DNA from: Orobanche coerulescens
Lineage: Eukaryota; Streptophyta; Magnoliopsida; Lamiales; Orobanchaceae
Assembly: GCA_033398695.1 (NCBI GenBank)
Contig: CM065806.1
Coordinates: 45,657,001 to 45,721,000 of the forward strand
Reading direction: 5' to 3'
DNA length: 64,000 bases
Shown: positions 56,299 through 64,000 of the stretch, piece after piece
Layout: every line of letters starts with the position of its first letter
Numbering within the stretch: the stretch's first letter is position 1
Translations under genes and position numbers: made by a program
The notes under the pieces: generated by a model
What the model was told of the DNA's origin: nothing
The model's input: only the letters and a program-made list of their open reading frames with translations
Databases searched by the model: none

Positions 56299-56710
56299 AG
56301 CTATGACTAAGGGAAATATCCTCGATTTATGGAAAAGGTTGGGTTAAATCAACCTAAAAACCACCAAACCATTATTACAACTTGTAAAGATCAAAGTGGT
56401 CGGGTTATATTTAAGATGTTGCGAAATTTAAAATAGTCGGAGCTATATTAGGAAAAGGTCGGGTTATATATGGGAGTGGTCGTATTAATTCAAACAAGTT
56501 TAGAAATATCGAGGTTACAATCGACGCCGAGCTATATTAACTTGAATTGGCAGAGATAAACTATAAAACAAAGCACATCACTATCGTACAAATCCAAAAT
56601 GTATTCAACTAAAAAAAAAGAGACTTTTTATTAAAAACAGCTGTGCCAGTACAACGGACAAGACAAAAAAAAAAATAATAATATATGTCTACACATAAAA
56701 CTTAAAAAGA
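56299..56710 (-). other. AT-rich region downstream of the antisense gene of C
   Basis: No gene. Contains recurring GGTCGGGTTATAT-like phrases and A-rich runs; presumably the 3' untranslated region of the antisense gene. Confidence 0.5.
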
Positions 56711-59232
56711 TTAAACTACAGGCTCGGAAGATGGAGGGGGCGACGAAGGAGAAGCATCAAGGTCGGTCCCGGTCACCTCGGGATTAGGAGTGCTGGCCTT
56801 AACAGGTGAGTTAGGAGGGATAGAAGGCAGCTCCAAATCCAGGCCGGATTTCTTTATAGACTCCCCAAGGGCATCCTCCCACCAGGCTGCCTCCGGAGAT
56901 TCTTCTACGTCCCCGGACCAACCCGAAGGGACAGGAGCCCCGTTCAATGCAGCATCCCGGTCCAGCTCGCCCATAAAACCCAAAGAAGCTAGTTGCTCAC
57001 GAGCACGAGTTAGAGCATAATCGAAATATTGCGTCGCGGCAGGAGCCAGCTTGACCAGGTAAGCAGTAGAATCGTGATATCGGGCTAGGAGGGCAGAACG
57101 GTAGGCCCCCAGGAAAGAGTGACCAACGTCACTGGTCAGAAATCGACGACGGCCATCCATCACCCCGCACTCGTAAGATGATCCCTCGGATCTAGCCTCG
57201 GCTAGTTGAACTTCCAACTGGGCGACCCTTTCTGATTCTGCTCTAGCCTGAGCTTCGAGTTGGGCGACCTTCTCCAACTCCGCCTTAGCATGGGCCTCAA
57301 GCTGGGCAATCCTCTCATATTCGGCCTTAGCTTGCGACAACTGAGCCTCGAGCTGGCCCACCTTCTCCGTTTCAACTTGAGACAGGGCCTTCCAAAATTT
57401 CAGCTCTTGGTTCAGCTGAACATTGGCCATCTGAGCTTGTTCCAAAACCGCCTCCCGCTCAGAGCTTTTCTTAAGGGCAGCCTCTAAACGAGATTCCCTC
57501 TCCTGAAGCTGAGCTGAGAGATCCGACTTAGCCTCCAGGGCGGCCGCCAGATCGGCTGACATCTGGGTAAGCTGGGAGGAAGACGAAGCGCCGATCTTAT
57601 GTTCTTCTACGAAGGTCACAAGGGTGGCGAAGAACTGCACAAAAAAGAAAGTCACATCAGGACGGCAAAGGGTAATAATAAACATCATCATAGCATTGAA
57701 GCGAGGAAGAGCAGCGAAAATAGGAGTACCTTCCCAAAGTACACCATCATAGCGTCGAAGTGAGGGTCCTCCGCGGCATCTCGTAATGCCTGCTTATCCT
57801 TAGCCGGGACCATGGAGCTGAAATATGGAAGAAATTTCTCAAACTCCTTGCAACGGAGAAAGGTCTCCATAGCCGGACCAGGGGGACCTGCAGTCTTTGG
57901 CCGCTTGGAAGCAGGGGAGCTAGGAGAAGGGGCCCTCTGGATGACCTGAAGCTGCCGGGACGAGCTTGCAGGGCTTCGCCCGGTTGTCAAGATGGGAGCC
58001 AGATCGGAGGGAAGAGTCACCCCAGATTTTGGGCGAGAGGGGAGCTTCCGCTTAGTTTGGGATGAGCCCTCCGCCCTCTCTTTAGGAGGATTCGTCGGTT
58101 TAGGGACCCTCTCCCTTGTCGGTTCAGCTGGCTTGGAGGCATCAGACTGGCAGGTCTTCGTGAATCGATCTACGAAAAGCGATACAAATGGTCAGTAAGA
58201 TAGCCAAAAAAACAAAACAACAAAAGATTATACTATGGGAAGAGCCGTTAAAACCTACCAATATCAGGGATAGTTGGGTAAGGATTCGAGCTCAGCCCAC
58301 AATGGAATAGAAGATCATGAAATTACGTCAACTGGAAAGCATTGTAAGGAATGGCATTCCATTCCTGAACTTTCTCGACCCACCCAGCTCAGATAGAACT
58401 GCGTCGGGGAATAGGATCCTGGATTGGAGTGGCTTGCGTCCATTCCGTGGGGAAACCCCAGGAGTCAGCCGAAGGAAGCCGAAGGAAAAAGAAACGCGAC
58501 CTCCAATCCTTCACATTGGAAGGGAGGTGGGTAAAGAAATGGGCATTGTTTCGGGAAGTCAGGAAAAAGGAGCCTTTAAAGCTCTTTAGCCCGAAACATA
58601 AACAGAAAAAATCCAGGTCGGGTTCCTCATGTCTATAATGACACAACACGAGAAAACCGACCATATAACGAAAAGAATTGGGAGAAAACTGGTTGAGGGG
58701 AAGGTTGTATTTAACAGAGAGAGAGACCAGAAAGGGATGAAGAGGGAAGCGAAGACCACTGCTCACCTGATCCACGAACCAGGTAATATGACCTGGGGTA
58801 GGATGATCAGGGGTGTCGCTAGTCTGGGGCGTGACAAATTCCCACCTCGGAGGAAGTCTGAGAAAGTTTATGAAACTAGCCAACGCGGCTGGACTAGTCC
58901 TAGATAGAGGATGAGGAGGGAGAACTCGAGTAGCTCCTGCGACCGTTTGATATGGATCAGCTAAAAGGCCCGTCACAGTTACTTCATCTGTAGGAGGAGG
59001 GGAGGGAGGATCTACAATGATCAGAGGAATGCCAGAGGGGAGGCTAGAAGGGATGTCACCCAGCTCGGACCAATCTACATTACCTAGGGGCTCATCTCTA
59101 AGACAGAGGGAGGAGCCAGTAGCTCGCCCCGACCTACCCCCCGAGTCCCCATCAGAAGAGGATAGATCTTCTAAAAAGGAGTCCACGGCCGATTGGCCGG
59201 AAAGATTCTGAGAATCCGAGGCAGACGACATA
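56711..59232 (-). pseudogene. Antisense accessory gene of element C: Transposase_28-like domain plus coiled coil, three exons
   Basis: Start ATG at 59232 (M-S-S-A-S-D-S-Q). Exon 1 (59232-58259) has an acidic S/D-rich head, then a domain with F-P-L-H-P-F-L-V-S-L, N-Q-F-S-P-N-S-F-R and F-L-V-L-C, resembling Pfam Transposase_28 (putative gypsy type transposon) from memory. Introns 58258-58170 and 57729-57635 have clean GT/AG ends and join in frame. Exon 2 (58169-57730) is basic with a K-R-P-K motif. Exon 3 (57634-56711) is a coiled coil with repeated A-x-L-E-x-V-A-Q-L-E-A-Q units, ending T-A-A. Two stops near 58389 and 58320 interrupt exon 1. Same design as the E and G genes but with little sequence identity. 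Confidence 0.75.
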
Positions 59233-59477
59233 ATAAAAGGAGAAAGAAAAGGGAGGGAGGAGAAAGGAAAATATCGGTAACAAACCAAAAGAAAAAAAAA
59301 AGAAGCAAAGAGGTGTTTAGATAAACATACCCATGAGATTGGGTGGAAGATTGCCGGAGAAAGATAGTGGAAGCACCACCGGAGGCAGGAAACCAAGGTT
59401 GCAGGTGTCGCCGGAAAACCCTCACACTAGTATTTGGCAGAAAAAGAGCGGAAGTGGCTGAGGGGATAGAGGATCTC

Positions 59478-59486
59478 TACTTATAG
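59478..59486 (-). promoter_or_regulatory. Putative TATA box of the antisense gene of C
   Basis: Minus strand CTATAAGTA, about 245 bases before the ATG at 59232, in the 550-base interval between that ATG and the 3' LTR. Confidence 0.45.
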
Positions 59487-59775
59487 GGAAGGAGGGCGAA
59501 AACCAAGAAGATAACGGGCGATCTGGAGCGTCCGATGCCTCCTGTAAAAGAACGGCTTGGATCTGGCACCGCCTCATCCGACCTATAGCAGGTTGACACC
59601 TGGACTTGACCATAGATGCGACGGTTGGGAGGCGAGGAAAGGAAAAGACGTTGATATAAAGGCGCACGAAGCTCGAGGAACCTCGTTACCTGGGAACCGG
59701 AATCCCAAGGACTATTGCATCGAGGTCGTCAGATTGCAAACAAATCCTACTCTACTCGGTCTTACAGCTCGACCA

Positions 59776-59791
59776 GAGTAGGGGGACTGGT
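59776..59791 (+). other. Polypurine tract of element C
   Basis: AGAGTAGGGGGACTGG next to the 3' LTR. Confidence 0.7.
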
Positions 59792-60468
59792 TGATAGGAC
59801 GACGAATGTACGCTCCCTAAAAACCCGGTTTAAAAAAGGACCAATATAAGCCGGTGTACCGACCTCTTAGTAAAGAAGGGTTTTCTTAGAGTCATAAAGT
59901 CCAACCTAGGTTCTCAGACAAGAGGATGCCGACCTCAGAGTCCTCCGATCTATAACTTCAGATAAGAGGGTGCCGACCTCGGAGGCCCCGCTTACCTGTG
60001 ACCTCTGCTAAAAGAGGTCCGACCTCGAAGGTCTCTCCGACCTACGGATTTGGATAAGAATGTCCCGACCTAAGTGATCCTTTATAATATGAGCTGACCT
60101 AAGGTCTCTCCGGGCTCACGGAGATCGAACTCTCGGGAAATGAGATCTTGACTCACCTGACAGAATCCCTGAGATTCGGGGACCGAGAGCCCATACTCTA
60201 CAATCCCGGAAATCCAGGGATGGGAAATCACAGCCTGAATCCCTGGATATCCGGGATTTTCCCTAAAAATCAGGTAAGATCTTAGAGAATAAGCGCCTCC
60301 CCCTTCTATAAAAGGAGGAGGATGGCTTTCCTTGAGAGCAAGCAGAATTCTGAGATTACAGCATATTTTAGAGAGAGAAAAAGGCAATACTTCATATATT
60401 TTGGGTTTTCTTAGCTAAACTCCCAAGATTAACCCGGTTTTTGGTGGCCGATCAGTTCGGTTACATCA
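59792..60468 (+). repeat. 3' LTR of element C
   Basis: 677 bp, TGATAGGACG...GTTACATCA. TATA at 60307-60313. About 22 differences from the 5' LTR by eye. Confidence 0.93.
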
Positions 60469-60744
60469 AGAACCATTTTACACACAGCATCCCCAACGGT
60501 ATCCCACTGAGACTGAAAAAATTGGGCATGGAGACCATCAATTCCGAGAGCTTGCAGAGGCTTCATAGCAAACAAAGCTACTCGGATTACATCTTTTGTA
60601 ACTGCAGATTCCAGACCACGCATATCCCGCTCCTTTTATATCGGAAAGCAACCTGTGACATGATAAAACCCGGCAGCAGCACCATCGGACATGTAAAGTT
60701 TCTTATAATAATCCACCGCACCACTCTTCAAAGCCGGTTTGTCT
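60469..60744 (-). pseudogene. LINE reverse transcriptase fragment, upstream part
   Basis: Minus-strand frame 60623-60475 shows A-L-F-A-M-K-P-L-Q-A-L-G-I-D-G and F-F-Q-S-Q-W-D-T-V-G-D-A-V-C, the block that precedes the RT palm in plant L1 elements. It joins 49646 in frame after removal of C and one copy of the 5-bp target duplication. The 5' end is cut at about 60744, where LTR sequence of element G begins. Confidence 0.82.
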
Positions 60745-61175
60745 TGGGAGGCCCCACCTAGGACCTCACTTTTGTTATGTCGCTGTCTTGGGAGGCCCCA
60801 CCTAGGACCTTTCGGCGGGTTTGTCGGTAGTTGCGGCCGTCCTTGTCACTAACAGCTGCTGATGGGCTGGAGTCAACGATCCTTATTTTGTGGCGCCATT
60901 CGCGGATCTGCACATGGGTCCTCGCTCCGTGATCCAGTCTTCGTAGACTTGACGGTTGATGGCCTTATACGTGGCATAGGACGGTCGTCCTTGGTCGGGC
61001 ACTGGAGTCGATCGCTAGGGGTCAAAAGGCGATCGCCCCGGACGTCGATCGCGCGGTTCCTGATCTCAGTATGGACTCTTCGCTTGGCAAGTCTGCCTTA
61101 GATTATTTGATGCTGTCTTTGGTCGCTCGGCCTGTAAACCGATCGCCGTCGAGGCGTATAAATCGCCGCAAAACA
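60745..61175 (-). repeat. Partial 3' LTR of element G
   Basis: Minus strand starts TGTTTTGCGGCG and matches the U3 part of the E and D LTRs. Truncated at the LINE. A 27-base stretch ending in CCACCTAGGACCT is present twice (60741-60767 and 60785-60811). CGATCG motifs occur near 61008, 61031, 61046 and 61139. Confidence 0.85.
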
Positions 61176-61544
61176 ATTTCCCCCCAGCTCGCTCCGATGT
61201 TGGAGACATGGGGTGAGGTGGTTCTGCTGGCGATCGCTTAACTTAGACGAGTGACTCAGCATTTTACGGAATAGGTGATCGTCTTTGAACGGACTGGTTT
61301 TGAATTTGGACGGCCTGGTCGGTCGCTGAAATAAGCGGGAAATGACAGCGGTTGTGGAAACGTCACCGGGGCACATGTCAGGCTCCTGTTGGGGGAGTCC
61401 GACGGTTTTGTTGGGCTGTCCTTTGGCGTGCCCTCGAAACGACACGAACGCGGGTGTCGAGGACAGCATTAAACGCTGCCTATCTGACGGTTGCACTTCG
61501 ATCCTCGGGACTCCGCTTATTGCTCATAAGCCCCTGCTCCTGCT

Positions 61545-61552
61545 TATAAAAA
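61545..61552 (+). promoter_or_regulatory. TATA box of the antisense gene of G
   Basis: TATAAAAA followed by GGACTGGGG, 155 bases before the ATG at 61700; matches the E copy (31080-31071). Confidence 0.6.
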
Positions 61553-61699
61553 GGACTGGGGTTACAAGGTTAAAAATCTTATGCGTTTCTGCCTGAGGAG
61601 AAGACATAGCCGATTTCTCTTGAAGCCTTGTGTGACGATCGTCGTTCGACTCAGACCTTAGGTAAGAACAAAAATTCCTTCTCCCCCCTCTCTTTGAAT

Positions 61700-64000
61700 A
61701 TGTCGGGAGGAAGACCAGATGCGTATGAGTCGGTTAGTACTTCCGCTGCCGGGGCTTTGACCGCCCGCGATGAACCTTCTGCGGAATTTCATGTTGACAC
61801 CGCCGTCGAGGCCATCCGTGCCGGGATTGAACCCGCGGAGATCGACGAACTTTTTAATGAGGCTGACGCGGCCAAGATGGTGGAGGCCGATCGGATCCGT
61901 TCACTGAAATGGGAGGAGGCGGATGCGACGGCGCATAGGGAGCGGGACGGCGCGATCGGTAAAGCCTTCACAGATTTTGCCGAACTCATGGAGAGATTGA
62001 CCGGCCCTCTTCTCAAATTTAACTTCAATGATTATTCGATCGCCCATCCTTATGAACCTGTAAGGAGGACGTTGTTCTGGGCTGCCCGCCGCTCTCCATG
62101 GACCCTTGGCCAGATCGGGAGCTCGACGACCAGGAAGGATCTGGACCGTTGGAGGGCGAGGTTCCATGTTCCTTCTGATGTCAGCCTCCACGTGCCTGCC
62201 GAGAATGAGCGAGTCGAGTAACCTCCCGAGGGCATGGTCGCCGTCAATGAGGCGATAATGGAGGCTGGACTGCGATTCCCACTGTTGTTCGCTGTCTCCT
62301 ATCTGTTGACCGCCTGGAACGTGGCGCCGCTTCAATTGACGCCGAACGCCTGGCTGAGAATCATTTGCATCTTCACTCTGTTTGGCGGCCATCGGTTATA
62401 CCGTCTTCCTTCGTCGTTGGAGATGAACCATCTCTTTAAGTTGACGGCTCAAAAAGGTACGGTCGGTGGCTATCATATCCAAGGTCGCTCAGGCCGGGTG
62501 ATTCTTAGAGTCCCGAATAAAGTGAGGGGTGATCCGTTAAAGTGGTTCTGGGTCGGCGGTGCTTGGAAATCGGCGACGAGCGACAATCCGACCGATGAGT
62601 TGGATATTCCCACTGGCTTTCGGGAGAGGAGTCTGAGTAAGGATTTAGACTCTCCCTTTGTTCGGACATTTTCTGAACTGATCTGACTTTGGTCTTCTTT
62701 TTGCAAGTGTCATTGTTCCGGCAGCGGGCGACCTTGCTTTTGACTTTGCAATCGTCTGGGAGAAGATACGGAGTCTTCCTGACGACCGTATAGACGCCCG
62801 CCAAATTAACAACGAAGCCTGCTGGTTGGCAGCTCGGCTGTTTCGTTACCCTCGGCATCTAAAGGTTCCAGGTACGAACTTTCGCGATCTTCTTTGATAC
62901 GCCGATCGTCTTAACTGAGGAAGATTATTAACTTCGTCATTTGTTTTCTTTTGCAGAAATCTGTTTCCCTTGTTTCACAGAGCCTCCTCCTGTGATTGCC
63001 ATGTCTAATCCGGGGGTTATGAACCATCTTCGCCAAGGGAAAAAGGTGAGCCGAGCTCCTTCTGCTCTGCCGCGACCGACCCCGGAGGCATGACCTCTCC
63101 AGGAGCCTGTCGCCGAAGGGCGGGAGCCTCGGGAGGAGGAGCAACTTTGGCTTATCCGTAAGAAACGGAGGACTGTGGAGGCCTCGACCCCTGTTACTGC
63201 ATATGAGATGCCGATCTCTGTGCCACCGATTTTCGTGATTCCTCCGGCGGAGGGGTCCACGCCATCTTCGGCTTGTCTTCAGTCCATAGCGTCTGCTGAG
63301 GCCGAGACTTTGTGTAGCAATCCGTTCTTCGGTCGTGACCCAGATAAGGTCGAGAGGTAAGCCTGGTTGTTTTGCCAAGTTATGAAACCTGTGTAGGAAA
63401 CACACTTAACTCTTTTGTCATTTGTGCAGGATCCGCCATTCCGACCCGAGTTGCTCGTCGATGGTGCAAGACTTTCTGTCGAGAAAAGCTCCTCGCGAGG
63501 TCAGCGATATCCCATCTTATGTTGCTCGGGCTACCGCTTCCCTCCCGAAGGCCTGGATGACCGATCTGGATGCGATCGTGCGCCAACTATCTACTGATGC
63601 GATGCAGGCTACCTTTACGCTGGCCCTCCAAACGGCGATGATGGCTGCCCAGGCCGTGCGGGACTATGAGGGGCGGCCGTCCACTGCCCGTCTCCATGCA
63701 GACCTTGAAGACGCACGGAGACAAGTCATTGAATTTGGCGGTCGGCTCGCGGCCATGGAGAAGAGCTCTGCGGAAGCGGAAAAGCAGGCGAAGCGGGATG
63801 TTGACCGGGCACGGACGGCGACTGACCGGATGCGGGACCAAATGACAGAAGGCCGTAGGTCGCACGCGGCCGCGCAGAAGGAGGCCGACCAGCTGAAGGT
63901 GACCGTCGCCCGACTGACCAGCGAGCTTACATCCTCGAGGGAAGGGGAGGCTGCCAAAACTGCCGAGCTTGAGGGCGCTAGCCAAATGGTTGCGGATTTG
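61700..64000 (+). pseudogene. Antisense accessory gene of element G, five exons, cut by window end
   Basis: Homologue of the E gene. ATG at 61700. Exon with the Transposase_28-like domain to about 62636 (stop TAA at 62219-62221), then exons about 62708-62871, 62957-63356 (stop TGA near 63091) and 63430 onward (coiled coil, open to the window end). Donor and acceptor dinucleotides are at the same places as in E, except that the first acceptor here reads GCAAG instead of GCAG, which would shift the frame. Intron positions shared by two separate insertions show that the introns were propagated with the element, that is, the gene is not spliced out of the genomic RNA because it lies in antisense. 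Confidence 0.75.

Larger units (their letters stand above)
49647..60468 (+). mobile_element. Element C: complete Tat-like Ty3/gypsy with dual RNase H and antisense gene
   Basis: 677-bp LTRs at 49647-50323 and 59792-60468. Order: primer site, gag, PR, RT, RNase H, second RNase H, integrase, nine 54-bp repeats, antisense spliced gene, polypurine tract, 3' LTR. It is inserted into a LINE; the flanks are AGAAT (left) and AGAAC (right), a 5-bp duplication with one change. By eye the LTRs differ at about 22 positions, mostly transitions (about 3%), so C is not very recent. Confidence 0.93.
60745..64000 (-). mobile_element. Element G: Tat-like element (D/E family), 3' end with antisense gene
   Basis: Mirror image of the right end of E: partial 3' LTR (61175-60745), polypurine tract (61190-61176), then the antisense gene on the plus strand, which continues beyond the window. 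The interior sequence is colinear with 31430-28297 inverted. The LTR is cut by the LINE at about 60744. Confidence 0.87.

Noticed and set aside
55824..56306. 160-codon open frame and its 103-codon antisense partner
   Set aside because: Both are translations of the 54-bp tandem repeat, whose length is a multiple of three; no start context or domain.

Overview
This is nuclear DNA of a flowering plant, almost certainly pericentromeric or other heterochromatic sequence. Essentially every base I can assign belongs to retrotransposons: Ty1/copia and Ty3/gypsy proteins, tRNA-iMet-type primer binding sites, TG...CA long terminal repeats (LTRs), plant TATA boxes and GT/AG introns. I see no host gene, rRNA, tRNA or CRISPR array.

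Layout (letters are mine). F (1-4534, minus): 5' half of a Ty3/gypsy element. A (4535-23896, plus): Sirevirus-like Ty1/copia element with an extra large ORF3 between pol and the 3' LTR; its 3' half is present twice as a 7.55 kb direct duplication (9098-16650 and 16651-24205). D (23897-26491, minus): Tat-like gypsy gag plus 5' LTR. E (26492-32397, plus): same family as D, with gag, a tandem repeat, no pol, a spliced gene on the opposite strand and a 3' LTR. I (32398-33731 plus 42490-42748, minus): LTR of a Tekay-like element. H (33732-42484, plus): complete non-autonomous element with 3.35 kb LTRs and only 2.0 kb of interior, inserted into I with target duplication CTACT. B (42749-49178, minus): copia element related to A, cut inside RNase H by I. 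LINE (49179-49646 and 60469-60744, minus): split by C. C (49647-60468, plus): complete Tat-like gypsy element with two RNase H domains, nine 54-bp repeats and a spliced antisense gene. G (60745-64000, minus): Tat-like 3' LTR and antisense gene, same family as D and E.

The junctions read as a seven-level nest: the intact end of each element abuts the interior of the next, giving F in A in D in E in I in B in LINE. H in I and C in LINE are side branches.

Biology. Most elements are broken by stops and frameshifts. The most distinctive material is a set of accessory genes carried by the retrotransposons (ORF3 of A; antisense genes of C, E and G). Each pairs a globular N-terminal domain with a long coiled coil and has its own TATA box. 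Also notable are the palindrome arrays in the LTR promoters of H, I and the D/E/G family. A technical warning: differences between the duplicated copies of A and D cluster strongly at CAG/CTG trinucleotides. That suggests sequencing error at methylated CHG sites, so frameshifts in A should not be taken at face value.
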